Positions 7,410 to 15,731 of a DNA stretch of 64,000 nt are shown one piece after another; the stretch's first letter is position 1, and each line of letters opens with the position of its first letter. Source of the DNA: Candidatus Gastranaerophilales bacterium (GTDB lineage: Bacteria; Cyanobacteriota; Vampirovibrionia; Gastranaerophilales; Gastranaerophilaceae); the NCBI GenBank assembly GCA_944327255.1, contig CALVHA010000006.1:1-64000 (forward strand), read 5' to 3'. The notes beneath the pieces are model-generated. The model ran no database searches. It worked only from the letters and a program-made list of their open reading frames with translations, and had not been told where the DNA came from. The translations under genes and the position numbers were made by a program.

Positions 7410-9897
7410 AACAATAAGAATAAATGAATTAGCAAAAGAATTGAATTTAACCAACAAAGAATTGATAGAAAAACTTTCTAAAATATCTATTGTGGGAAAA
7501 ACTCATTCAAGCACCCTTACTCCGGATCAGGTAAGAAGAATAAAAGAATTTATTGCTAATGGCGAAAAAGAAGTTAAACCACAAAAGCCGAAGGCATTTA
7601 TCGTAAAAAAATCAAAAGAAGTCGAAAAAGTCGTATCTCCAAAAGAAGAAATTAAAGCAAAAGTAGAAACAATTAAACCGGAACCGGCAAAAACACCTAA
7701 AGTTGAAATAGTTAAACAACAGCCGAAAAATCGTTTGGAAATTGTACGAAAAGCGATAAAACCTTTACCTGGACCTGTAATAGTTCAACGTCCTAAAAAA
7801 GATAATGAACAAAAACCTTTAAAGAAACCTTTTCCTCCTAAAGGAGACTCTTCTGCTTCTGGTGAAAAAACTGAAAACAAACAAAAACGACCTGAAAGAC
7901 CCGAAAGTTCAAAGAAACCTATTCAGCGTCATATAATTTCTCAGGAAATTTATGAAACCAAAGGGCCTTCTAAAAAAAGAAACGATAATTCAAGAAAAAA
8001 AGATAAAGATTTCAATAAAAAAGAAGAGCAGGAAAGAATTTCATTGGAAAAAGCCGCTGCTCAAAAACATAAAAAAAGATCGCACAAAGAAGAAGAAATA
8101 AAAGAAATTACGTCAATAGTCGTAACACATGCGATGACAATAAGCGAATTATCCGAAAAAATTAATCATACACCTGCAGAAATCGTAAAATTCTTAATGA
8201 TGAACGGCATAATGGCAACGGTAAACCAGCTTATAGACGTAGACGTCATTAAAAAAATATGTGCCGAATATAACCTTGAAGTTTTGGAAGAAGATTTGGA
8301 TGCATATATAGAAGAAGAAATGGAAAAAGAAGAGGAGAAAAAAGCATTAACGGAAGTTGATAAAAAACTCCTTAAAAAGCGGGCACCTGTTGTAAGTATA
8401 ATGGGACACGTAGACCACGGAAAAACAACATTGCTTGACAGCATCAGAGCTTCAAAACATAAAATTGTTGCAACAGAAGTTGGAGGAATTACTCAGTCAA
8501 TCGGTGCTTACACAGTATATTTAGATAACAATAAAGAGAAAAAGATTGTGTTCGTAGATACACCTGGTCACGAAGCATTTACGGAAATGAGAGCCAGAGG
8601 AGCGAAAGCTACGGATATTGCAATTCTTGTAGTAGCTGCTGATGATGGTATAATGCCACAGACAATTGAAGCTATTAACCATGCAAAAGCTGCTGATGTA
8701 CCGATTATAGTCGCAGTAAATAAAATTGATAAACCTGGAGCAAATCCTGATAAGATTTTACAACAGCTAACAGAACACGGATTGGTTCCGGAAGAATGGG
8801 GCGGTGAGACAATTACCGTTAAGGTATCAGCCCTTCAGGGAACAGGTATTGATGAATTACTTGAATATATACTTCTTGTAGCTGATGTTCAGGACTTAAA
8901 AGCCAACCCGAAAGCCGAAGCCTCTGGGGTTGTAATTGAAGCCAACCTTGATAAAGGGAAAGGACCTGTTGCAACACTGCTTGTCCAAAACGGAACACTG
9001 CGTGTAGGGAACTGTGTTGTAGTAGGAACAGCATGCGGTCGTGTAAGAGCATTACTTTCAGATAGCGGAGAAAGAATTCAAAAAGCAGAACCTTCAACTC
9101 CTGTAGAAATTTTGGGGTTAACAGAAGTTCCACAGGCAGGAGATCGATTTGAAGTTGTTAAAAACGAAAAAGAAATGAAAGCAATTGTTGACAAACGGAA
9201 AGAAAAAGAACGTGATAAACGTTTAGAAGCAATGCTTCCGGCTCATATCAGAAGAGAATCTGCTGCAGGGGATGATGATATCCCTCAACTCAACCTGATT
9301 ATTAAAGCAAATACTCACGGTTCTGCCGAAGCAGTATCTCAAGCAATAGCACAGCTGGAATCAAAAGAAATTAAGACAAAAATTATTCATGTTGGAGTCG
9401 GTGATATTTCAGAAGCTGATGTAATGTTGGCATCGGCATCCGGAGCATTGATTTTGGGCTTTACCGTAAAAGAAGATGCAAACGCTGTTGCTGCCGCTGA
9501 AAAAGAAGGGGTTACAATCAAGAAATATGATATTATTTATCAAATACTTGAAGACATTGAAAAAACAATGCTATCACTTCTTGAACCGGAAGTTAAAGAG
9601 GTTGAACTCGGGAAAGCGGAAGTCAGACAGGTATTTACAATTGGTAAAACAACAAGAATTGCAGGGTGTTATGTTACCGAAGGTAAAATTGTCCGCTCTA
9701 AAAATGCCGTTCTTATTCGTAACGGAGAAAAAATATTCTCCGGAGCAATTGACCAGCTTAAACGTTTCAAGGATGATGTTAAAGAAGTTGCACAGGGCTT
9801 CGAATGCGGTATTTCATTCAGTAAATGGAATGATATTGAAGTCGGTGATATAATAGAAGTTTCAACAACAGAAGAAGTTGAAAGACAAAGTTTATAA
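7399..9897 (+). CDS. infB: translation initiation factor IF-2
   Basis: IF-2 is the GTPase that places initiator tRNA on the 30S subunit and promotes subunit joining. The 832-residue product has an N-terminal IF2N helix ([17 protein letters not shown]), a long Lys/Pro/Glu-rich linker (residues about 55-230), a second IF2N region, and the G domain with G1 GHVDHGKT (336-343), switch [12 protein letters not shown]3 [10 protein letters not shown]4 NKID and G5 SALQGTG. Domains II-IV follow and end with the fMet-tRNA-binding C-terminal region ([17 protein letters not shown]). The start lies inside ylxR. Confidence 0.97.
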   Translation: MSYETIRINELAKELNLTNKELIEKLSKISIVGKTHSSTLTPDQVRRIKEFIANGEKEVKPQKPKAFIVKKSKEVEKVVSPKEEIKAKVETIKPEPAKTPKVEIVKQQPKNRLEIVRKAIKPLPGPVIVQRPKKDNEQKPLKKPFPPKGDSSASGEKTENKQKRPERPESSKKPIQRHIISQEIYETKGPSKKRNDNSRKKDKDFNKKEEQERISLEKAAAQKHKKRSHKEEEIKEITSIVVTHAMTISELSEKINHTPAEIVKFLMMNGIMATVNQLIDVDVIKKICAEYNLEVLEEDLDAYIEEEMEKEEEKKALTEVDKKLLKKRAPVVSIMGHVDHGKTTLLDSIRASKHKIVATEVGGITQSIGAYTVYLDNNKEKKIVFVDTPGHEAFTEMRARGAKATDIAILVVAADDGIMPQTIEAINHAKAADVPIIVAVNKIDKPGANPDKILQQLTEHGLVPEEWGGETITVKVSALQGTGIDELLEYILLVADVQDLKANPKAEASGVVIEANLDKGKGPVATLLVQNGTLRVGNCVVVGTACGRVRALLSDSGERIQKAEPSTPVEILGLTEVPQAGDRFEVVKNEKEMKAIVDKRKEKERDKRLEAMLPAHIRRESAAGDDDIPQLNLIIKANTHGSAEAVSQAIAQLESKEIKTKIIHVGVGDISEADVMLASASGALILGFTVKEDANAVAAAEKEGVTIKKYDIIYQILEDIEKTMLSLLEPEVKEVELGKAEVRQVFTIGKTTRIAGCYVTEGKIVRSKNAVLIRNGEKIFSGAIDQLKRFKDDVKEVAQGFECGISFSKWNDIEVGDIIEVSTTEEVERQSL

Positions 9898-9908
9898 GGA
9901 AATAAAAA

Positions 9909-10253
9909 ATGACATTAAGAAACGAAAGAGTTAGAAAAGAATTAATGAGGGATATCTCTGAAATTTTGAGAAAAGAAATCAGAGGATTACTTGGTGTTGT
10001 ATCAATAGTTGATGTGGAAGTTTCTCATGATAACTCTTTTGCTAAAGTCATTTATAGTGTTCTTGGTTCAGAAGAACAGATAGAGAAAACGAAAGAAGCA
10101 ATCGAAAAAAGCACTCCTAAAATTCGTTATGAAGTTGGAAAACGTATTCGTTTAAGATTAACTCCTGAATTAAAATTCGTATATACAGATTCTCTAGAAA
10201 AAGGTTCTAAAGTTAACGAGATAATAGACAAAATCTCAAGAGGTGAAATATAA
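9909..10253 (+). CDS. rbfA: ribosome-binding factor A
   Basis: RbfA is a KH-type protein that assists late 30S maturation around the 5' end of 16S rRNA. The 114-residue product is of normal length and carries RNERVRKELMRDISEIL at the start and FVYTDSLEKGSKVNEIIDKI near the end, both typical of the family. GGAAA sits upstream of the ATG, 11 bases after infB. The infB-rbfA-truB order is widely conserved. Confidence 0.93.
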   Translation: MTLRNERVRKELMRDISEILRKEIRGLLGVVSIVDVEVSHDNSFAKVIYSVLGSEEQIEKTKEAIEKSTPKIRYEVGKRIRLRLTPELKFVYTDSLEKGSKVNEIIDKISRGEI

Positions 10254-10259
10254 ACATTT

Positions 10260-11111
10260 ATGTTCGGGGTTTTAAATGTTTATAAACCCAAAGGCATGAC
10301 ATCTCATGACGTTGTTGGAGTTTTAAGAAAAAGATTAAATATAAGGCAAATCGGTCACACTGGGACATTAGATCCTTTTGCAGAAGGTGTATTGCCTGTT
10401 TGTATAGGAAAAGCAACTCGTCTTATTGAATATTTTGACGATAATAAAGAATATCTTGCAACGATCCAATTTGGTTCATCTACTTCGACTTTTGATATAG
10501 AAGGAGAAATTACAAAATCCTGCGATAAAAAAGTTCAACGAGAAGATGTTATATATGCGCTTAAATATTTTGAAGGTGAAATTACACAAGTTCCACCAAT
10601 ATACTCTGCGATAAAAGTTAACGGAAAAAAGCTATACGAATACGCAAGGAATGGAGAAGAAGTAAAAATTACACCTCGACAGGTTACTATATATAATATT
10701 GAGCTTAAAAATTTTGATGAAGGATATCAAAGGGCTGAAATATTGGTAAGTTGCTCAAAGGGAACCTATATCCGCTCAATTGCGAATGATTTGGGAGAAA
10801 AATTAGGCTGCTTAGGACATTTAATAAAACTTGTAAGAACTCAAGCCGGAAAATTTCTGCTTGAAGACAGCGTTCAATTGGATGATGAAAAACTTGAGTC
10901 TGCAATCCAAAATCCGCTTGTTGCAATATCATTAGAAAATATAACCGTTGACAACTCGGCACATATAAAAATCTCTCACGGAATGCCAGTAACAATAAAC
11001 AATACTAAAATAAAAAGTGGTGATTTTTTAATTTTGGTTTATAATAATAATATTGATGCCATAGGAGTATATGACGGAGAGAAAGTTAAAGTAAAAAAGG
11101 TATTTATATGA
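10260..11111 (+). CDS. truB: tRNA pseudouridine(55) synthase
   Basis: TruB converts U55 of the tRNA T-loop to pseudouridine. The 283-residue protein has GVLNVYKPKGMTSHDVV at the N-terminus, the catalytic motif GHTGTLDPFAEGVLP with the nucleophilic Asp in TLDP (about residue 40), IPPIYSAIKVNGKKLYEYAR-like substrate-binding residues and GTYIRSIANDLG. A C-terminal PUA-like tail is present. The gene starts 6 bases after rbfA and overlaps the next gene by four bases. Confidence 0.95.
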   Translation: MFGVLNVYKPKGMTSHDVVGVLRKRLNIRQIGHTGTLDPFAEGVLPVCIGKATRLIEYFDDNKEYLATIQFGSSTSTFDIEGEITKSCDKKVQREDVIYALKYFEGEITQVPPIYSAIKVNGKKLYEYARNGEEVKITPRQVTIYNIELKNFDEGYQRAEILVSCSKGTYIRSIANDLGEKLGCLGHLIKLVRTQAGKFLLEDSVQLDDEKLESAIQNPLVAISLENITVDNSAHIKISHGMPVTINNTKIKSGDFLILVYNNNIDAIGVYDGEKVKVKKVFI

Positions 11112-11968
11112 AAAAGATTCTAGTATTATTGGGAGCAATGTTAATATCAACATGTGCAGGATATTCAATAACCTGTGAAGGGTTTGAATGCCCTCAAAAC
11201 CCTTATGATGGAAATTTATCAATAAGCAACGTTACAGGAACGAACTTTCTTGCAGAACAAATTACAAATTACCTGATAAAAAAACAAATCTTAAAGGATT
11301 CCACTGGAAAATATAAGGTAAATCTTGAATCATATAATTTTACGGCATTACGGGACGGGAAATTCAAATCCTTGGAGATTACTGGCTCCGACACCGTAAC
11401 GGATGGAGTTTATGCCTCTCTTATAAAGTTAAAAACTCTTTGTGATTACAATTATATAGACATTGATAACAAAGATAATACCATTACGTTTAAAGAAAAT
11501 TTTGGAATGGCATTTGCAATACAATTTTCGGCCGATGATTTAAATAAAACGATGCAAAACAGACGTTACGGAGAAATAATCCGAAGAGTAAATAATATCG
11601 GAAATACATACAAAATGTTCAATATTATATCCTCATCAGTTGAAATAAAAGACAACAAGCTTAATTATATAATGAAAGTTTCAATTCCAATTTTAAATGT
11701 TAAAAAAGACATAACAGTAGAAACAAATCTTGCGGTTCATAACGGAGAAATAATTTTCGATGAAGCATCACTGAACACTGAATATTTTAAAGTAGATATA
11801 GACAAATTATCTAGTCTGCTTAATTACCTGAATCCGCTTGAATTTTCGATGAAAATCATGAAAAATGATTATGCAAACTTGCATATAAAAGAAATAAATA
11901 TAACTGATGAAAAAATAAATGTGAGTGGTATAATAACTGTAGATAAAAATGTTATAACTGAACAATAA
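11108..11968 (+). CDS. exported LmeA/DUF2993-like protein
   Basis: The 286-residue product begins with a signal peptide (MKKILVLLGAMLISTCAG). The body is built from alternating beta strands and a C-terminal block LSSLLNYLNPLEFSMKIMKN followed by INITDEKINVSGIITV, which resembles DUF2993 (LmeA-like, lipid-binding) proteins that are common in cyanobacteria. A periplasmic lipid or glycolipid role would follow but is not proven. It overlaps truB by four bases and therefore belongs to the translation operon, as does the next exported protein. Family assignment is by eye and only moderately secure. Confidence 0.5.
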   Translation: MKKILVLLGAMLISTCAGYSITCEGFECPQNPYDGNLSISNVTGTNFLAEQITNYLIKKQILKDSTGKYKVNLESYNFTALRDGKFKSLEITGSDTVTDGVYASLIKLKTLCDYNYIDIDNKDNTITFKENFGMAFAIQFSADDLNKTMQNRRYGEIIRRVNNIGNTYKMFNIISSSVEIKDNKLNYIMKVSIPILNVKKDITVETNLAVHNGEIIFDEASLNTEYFKVDIDKLSSLLNYLNPLEFSMKIMKNDYANLHIKEINITDEKINVSGIITVDKNVITEQ

Positions 11969-11978
11969 GAGGTTTAGC

Positions 11979-12593
11979 ATGCGTAAAGAGAAAAATCAAA
12001 AATTATTTGGAGTTTTAGTAGGAATAATCATTATCCTAATGTCAATAATTCTAGGTATGCAAATATTATCACCTGTCATAAATGATTCTAGTGAAACACC
12101 TGGGGTAGCGATACAACCGTCTGAAGAACAGCCTGTAGAACCTAAACCTGTAGAACCAGCACAACCTAAAGAATATGTTCAGATTGTCTTTATCGGAAAA
12201 AATGACACAGGAGAAGAAGTTTATAAGGTAATAAAAAGAGAGCATAGCGAAAAAATAGATGGTCCAAAATTGCAATATGCTCTTACATCTTTAATTATGG
12301 GACCGACGCAGAATGAGAAAGCTAAAGGAATATACTCGGAAGTTCCGACTGGAACCGTTATCAAAGCTATAAATGAAACAAGTGATAAAGTAATAATAGA
12401 TTTATCATCAGAATTTGTAACCGGCGGAGGCACAGACAGCGTATATAAAAGATTATATCAATTAATTAAAACGGTTAACAGAAATTCAGAAAAACCCGCA
12501 TATTTATATATTGACGGGAAGCAGGCAGACGTAATAGGCGGTGACGGGATAATGATAACCCAACCGTTAAATGAGAATTCTATTGGCGAGTAA
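11979..12593 (+). CDS. membrane-anchored GerMN-domain protein
   Basis: The 204-residue product has one N-terminal transmembrane helix (residues about 10-30), a Pro/Glu-rich linker (EEQPVEPKPVEPAQPKE), and a GerMN domain from about residue 65: LIMGPTQNEKAKGIYSEVP, GTVIKAI, VIIDLSSEF, GGGTDSVYKRLYQL and the closing GGDGIMITQPL. GerMN domains occur in spore germination GerM and in lipoproteins of non-sporulating bacteria, where their role is in the envelope but poorly defined. It is 10 bases after the LmeA-like gene, with its own GAGG Shine-Dalgarno. Confidence 0.8.
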   Translation: MRKEKNQKLFGVLVGIIIILMSIILGMQILSPVINDSSETPGVAIQPSEEQPVEPKPVEPAQPKEYVQIVFIGKNDTGEEVYKVIKREHSEKIDGPKLQYALTSLIMGPTQNEKAKGIYSEVPTGTVIKAINETSDKVIIDLSSEFVTGGGTDSVYKRLYQLIKTVNRNSEKPAYLYIDGKQADVIGGDGIMITQPLNENSIGE

Positions 12594-12595
12594 CA

Positions 12596-12862
12596 ATGGC
12601 AAAAGATTTGGATTACTACCTGAACCTTAACTGGACACTAATAGAAGGTGAAGATCTTGATTTTGAAGGGAAACCATATCATTATATAATGATAGAAGAA
12701 ATCCCGAGCTTTTGCTTTTGTGCTAAAACAATAGAGAAAGCAAGAGAAAACTACAAAACACAGTTAAAACTTTCTCTAACGGTAATGCTCGAAAGCGGAG
12801 AACAAATACGGGAACCTGGCGAGGATAGTAATGAACCTGATTGGGAAAGTCTTTGTCCATAA
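12596..12862 (+). CDS. HicB-like small protein
   Basis: The 88-residue product resembles the HicB antitoxin fold: YHYIMIEEIPSFCFCAKTIEKA, then NYKTQLKLSLTVMLESGE and a Pro/Glu/Asp-rich tail (EPGEDSNEPDWE). It lacks the usual C-terminal DNA-binding extension, and no HicA (about 60 residues with a conserved His) is adjacent. It is two bases from the GerMN gene in the middle of a housekeeping operon, so a classical toxin-antitoxin role seems unlikely. A solitary HicB-fold regulator or chaperone-like protein is the cautious reading. Confidence 0.6.
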   Translation: MAKDLDYYLNLNWTLIEGEDLDFEGKPYHYIMIEEIPSFCFCAKTIEKARENYKTQLKLSLTVMLESGEQIREPGEDSNEPDWESLCP

Positions 12863-12883
12863 AAAGCAAGAAAGGCAAAAAAA

Positions 12884-13399
12884 ATGATAGAAATGAAAGT
12901 TATGGGAATAGCCCTTGATACAAGAACAGGCTCACCTATAGTAGTATTACACGATAAAGAAAACCGCAAAGCACTTCCGATATGGATTGGCTCAGCAGAA
13001 GCAAGTGCGATAATAAGAAAAATTGAAAATCTTACTGTGGCTCGTCCAATGACCCATGATTTGATTATTAATGTAATAGAAAAAACAGGATATAAATTAG
13101 AAAAAATAGAAATTAATGATGTAGAAAAAGATACATACTATGCAACATTATTCTTAAAAAATGATAAAGATGAGGTTATCGAAATAGATTCCAGACCATC
13201 GGATGCAATCGCAATAGCAATAAGGGTAGATGCACCTATTTATGTAACGGCAAACGTAATTTCCAACGGCTCTGTTTCAACTGATTCGGCAAAGGATGAA
13301 GAAGAAGCACAAGAATTCAAAAAATTTGTTCAGAGTATAAAACCTTCTGATTTTGCCAAATTAATGAAAGATAACGATCATCACGAAACAGATCAATAG
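12884..13399 (+). CDS. bifunctional nuclease (BFN/DUF151) domain protein
   Basis: The 171-residue protein opens with the BFN core: MKVMGIALDTRTGSPIVVLHD, then RKALPIWIGSAEASAI, TYYATLFLK and EIDSRPSDAIAIAIRVDAPIYV. This order is diagnostic of DUF151. Plant and Thermotoga relatives have reported DNase/RNase activity; bacterial roles remain uncertain. The C-terminal ~45 residues are acidic and Ser-rich. It is the last gene of the operon that begins at prfA, and a strong terminator follows within 4 bases. Confidence 0.88.
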   Translation: MIEMKVMGIALDTRTGSPIVVLHDKENRKALPIWIGSAEASAIIRKIENLTVARPMTHDLIINVIEKTGYKLEKIEINDVEKDTYYATLFLKNDKDEVIEIDSRPSDAIAIAIRVDAPIYVTANVISNGSVSTDSAKDEEEAQEFKKFVQSIKPSDFAKLMKDNDHHETDQ

Positions 13400-13402
13400 A
13401 CA

Positions 13403-13435
13403 TAACGGCGGGAGAAATACCCGCCGTTACTTTTT
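13403..13435 (+). terminator. strong terminator ending the prfA-infB operon
   Basis: TAACGGCGGG (13403-13412) pairs perfectly with CCCGCCGTTA (13420-13429) around a seven-base loop and is followed by AC and five T. Confidence 0.92.
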
Positions 13436-13459
13436 CCTCATCTTAAAAAATAAAGTGAG

Positions 13460-13687
13460 TTATGCAGTTTTTTTCTTCTGCATTTTTTCTTTTTCTTCTT
13501 TCTTTAGTTCAGCCTTAGCATGAGCTTCATCCGCTTTATGCTTGATGTCTTCTTTTACGTCATGGACTTTATCTTTTGTTTTTTCAATTCCAGCTTTGAC
13601 ATCTTCTTTAACATCATGAGCTTTTTCTTTAACTTTTTCAGCAGCATGCTCGGCTTTCTCTTTCAGGGTTTCCTTTTCTTTTTCCAT
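13460..13687 (-). CDS. LEA-like amphipathic repeat protein
   Basis: The product is about 75 residues and almost wholly charged. It contains repeated 11-residue-like units (EKVKEKAHDVKEDVKAG, then EKTKDKVHDVKEDIKHKADEA), as in group 3 LEA proteins and related bacterial stress proteins. These are soluble, disordered when hydrated, and thought to protect proteins or membranes; that is family knowledge rather than something shown here. ATG 13687 is chosen because AAAGGATG lies just upstream; a start further up at 13723 would skip this signal. It is transcribed alone, convergent with the operon terminator. Confidence 0.75.
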   Translation of the reverse strand: MEKEKETLKEKAEHAAEKVKEKAHDVKEDVKAGIEKTKDKVHDVKEDIKHKADEAHAKAELKKEEKEKMQKKKTA

Positions 13688-13900
13688 AATTCCACATCCT
13701 TTCACATATAAAGCCAATGTCATTATAATCGGAATTAAAGAATATTAAATTAGATTAAAGTATAATTTTTTCTACAAAACATAGATAAAGATTGAATTAA
13801 ATAATAAATATTACAAATGTTACAATTTTTTCAAAACTTGAAAATAGATTAAAAAAAAATTTTTTATATAAGAGAAGAGAGCAAAATTCAAGAGGTCAAG

Positions 13901-14104
13901 ATGTTGGATTCGGTTAAAGCCATACAGGCGCAGCAAATATACAGAGTGCAGCCTGTAAGTCTGGATGAAAAATCAAATAACAGAAATAATCAACAACAGC
14001 AGATATCTGGTGTAAACTTTTTTACAGGAAAGACATATACACCAAATTACCCATCTGTTGAAGGGAGTCCAACACTCGGAAGATCTTTGGATTTACTCGG
14101 ATAA
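13901..14104 (+). CDS. small protein ending in LDLLG, first of two
   Basis: The 67-residue product is Gln/Asn-rich (QAQQIYRVQPVSLDEKSNN, then NNQQQQ) and probably disordered. It ends TLGRSLDLLG. The next gene, at 14205, ends ANKLDLLG, and both carry a (N)Y.P..P sequence before it, so they look like distant relatives. There is no signal peptide or membrane segment. AAGAGGT stands 5 bases before the ATG. No family is recognised; the shared C-terminus may be a recognition tag. Confidence 0.6.
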   Translation: MLDSVKAIQAQQIYRVQPVSLDEKSNNRNNQQQQISGVNFFTGKTYTPNYPSVEGSPTLGRSLDLLG

Positions 14105-14204
14105 AAATTACCTTAATATTTTTTAATATTTGTCTGTTTTCAGGCAATTTTTTGTGCTGTAATTTTTTTATATATATGTAAGGAAAAATTAAGGGGTAAA
14201 ATTT

Positions 14205-14423
14205 ATGCCACAATTATCAGCAATAGGTGCATTAAACGTATTTGATTTAAGACGGGCACAAGCAATTCAGCCTCAGGCAATACAGCCTATTCAGGGAGAA
14301 GCCCCGAAGTTATTAGCATTCACATCAAGCAACTATAATCCCGGTCATCCGAGAGCAAATGATTCTGAAGGTATAATAGCAGGGACCTCTCATCTTGCGA
14401 ACAAACTAGATTTATTAGGATAA
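14205..14423 (+). CDS. small protein ending in LDLLG, second of two
   Basis: The 72-residue product begins MPQLSAIGALNVFDLRRAQ, has a Gln/Pro-rich repeat (QAIQPQAIQPIQ), then FTSSNYNPGHPRAND and the C-terminus ANKLDLLG shared with the gene at 13901. AAGGGGT precedes the ATG. A bidirectional terminator follows within 25 bases. No function is known to me. Confidence 0.6.
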   Translation: MPQLSAIGALNVFDLRRAQAIQPQAIQPIQGEAPKLLAFTSSNYNPGHPRANDSEGIIAGTSHLANKLDLLG

Positions 14424-14446
14424 TGATACAACCTCGAAATATAAAT

Positions 14447-14473
14447 AAAGCCGTCACATGTGTGACGGCTTTT
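14447..14473. terminator. bidirectional terminator between convergent genes
   Basis: AAAGCCGTCACA (14447-14458) and TGTGACGGCTTT (14461-14472) form a 12-base-pair perfect stem with TG between them, and A/T runs flank both sides. It serves the + gene ending at 14423 and the - gene ending at 14502. Confidence 0.88.
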
Positions 14474-14501
14474 ATGCAATTAATACATCTTGAACCTGTC
14501 A

Positions 14502-15399
14502 CTAATATTTATATCTGATTCTCCAGCCATCATCTATGACCTTCTGTAAACAAGCCGTATAATCTCCAGAATTGTAACTACAATTCCCGCTTGAAGAAGT
14601 ATCCAGTGGATGACAATAATACGCCCAGCTTCCACCTATCCCGCTACATAATGAAGTTCCATTTGGTAAAATACGTTTAGAATTCATTACATAAGCCTCA
14701 AACATATTTCGTCCTAGTTGTGGAGTATAAGTTTTATTTCCGTTACCATCATCACCAAATCCATTTTCAAAAAATCCACGATATTTCATATCCGTCACAA
14801 TATGAACTCTTGCCTTAAAAAAATCTCCTCTTATGTTATAATAATTATCATACATAAATACTGCAATATGATAAGCATATAAACCAGTTGGGGATTCAAG
14901 ATAATAGGATTTATAAGGAGTCACAACAGAAAAAATTTGTCCCAAGTTTATACCGTTAGACTGTCCATTTTGTTTATATCTGAACCAGGTATAACAGTTA
15001 GGGGAGCCCTCACAGCGTTTATTCGGTTCTATAAATTTCTGTTTAGAGTAAAGCCACTCTGAAAATTTCCAAACAAATTCACCCCCATCAGGCCAACAAT
15101 CAGTTAATTTTGTAGTACATTCATTTTCTGCAGCAAAATCATTTACATAAATTGCAAGATCGCTATATGCTCTTCTCAAAATTGATGCATTCTTTATTCT
15201 TTCAATCTTTGGAATTATTAAAGATATCATTAAGGCAGCAACTACACCGATTATACCAAGTGTTATCAATACTTCTGCAAGTGTAAATGCTTGTTTTTTG
15301 GTTACATTAACGAAAAATCTATCACCCGAAAAGCATTGGAGAGACTTAGATAGGAACGCCCCCCCCCCCCGAAAACCTTATTATATTCAGCTTTTGCAT
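14502..15399 (-). CDS. prepilin-like protein, phase-variable by poly-G; out of frame here
   Basis: On the minus strand AAAGGAGG precedes ATG 15399. The first codons read MQKLNIIRFS and run into 12 G (15370 down to 15359). The pilin frame is offset by one base: with 12 G translation stops after about 17 residues, whereas with 11 (or 14) G it reads through an open leader (..AFLSKSLQCFSG.., ..NVTKKQA) into FTLAEVLITLGIIGVVAAL and on to TAA at 14502, about 298 residues. The leader between the G run and the pilin signature is fully open in the pilin frame for 24 codons, which is strong evidence that it is normally translated. The C-terminal domain has several Cys (CTTKLTDCWPDG, CSGIGGSWAYYC). It probably encodes a (pseudo)pilin subunit. 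It shares AATAAGGTTTTC before the G run with the gene at 5165. Confidence 0.8.
15359..15370 (-). repeat. homopolymer of 12 G (minus strand) in a prepilin leader
   Basis: Twelve consecutive C on the plus strand, that is 12 G in the coding strand, begin 29 bases after ATG 15399. The distance from that ATG to the pilin frame exceeds a multiple of three by one, so 11 G would restore the frame. Confidence 0.9.
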
Positions 15400-15587
15400 A
15401 CTATCCTCCTTTAAAATACTCTCTATACTTATTATAATCGATTTTTTAGCATTTTCAAGTGTGACTTTTAACGGATCTAAAAAAATTCCTCAACATCCAA
15501 TCTCTACAGATATAACCGGAGCAAACAAATCTACTCACTTTTTAGTATTGTTTAGTCGTATTACTTAACAATTTATTGACTTAAGAC

Positions 15588-15709
15588 TATAGGTTATTTT
15601 AGGATTTAAATAAGAGGAAACGGGGTGAATATCCTCGGCTGTAGCCGCAACCGTAAAAGCCGGAATGCTCGGGAATAAAACATTTTTACGTGCGATATGA
15701 AAATGTTTT
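15588..15709 (+). promoter_or_regulatory. probable cobalamin riboswitch with expression platform
   Basis: The core reads GAGGAAAC, GGGGTGAATATCC, CGGCTGTAGCCGCAACCGTAA and then AGCCGGAATGCTCGG (about 15614-15675). This matches the order of conserved elements in cobalamin aptamers (GGUGAA..UCC, GCUGU..CCGCAAC.GUAA, and a B12-box-like segment), with AGGTTATTTTAGG at 15591 as the usual 5' segment. A hairpin follows: AAAACATTTT (15677-15686) with AAAATGTTTT (15700-15709). A second, TCCTCTT/AAGAGGA (15725-15731 with 15739-15745), holds ATG 15732 in its loop, and TCCTCTT can also pair with AAGAGGA of the aptamer (15612-15618). Boundaries are approximate. Confidence 0.7.
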
Positions 15710-15731
15710 GAATTTTCTAAGATGTCCTCTT

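Noticed and set aside
8819-9133. Long open frames antisense to infB
   Set aside because: They lie fully within a conserved IF-2 gene and show no independent coding signal.
12596-12862. Complete HicAB toxin-antitoxin module
   Set aside because: No HicA-like gene lies on either side.
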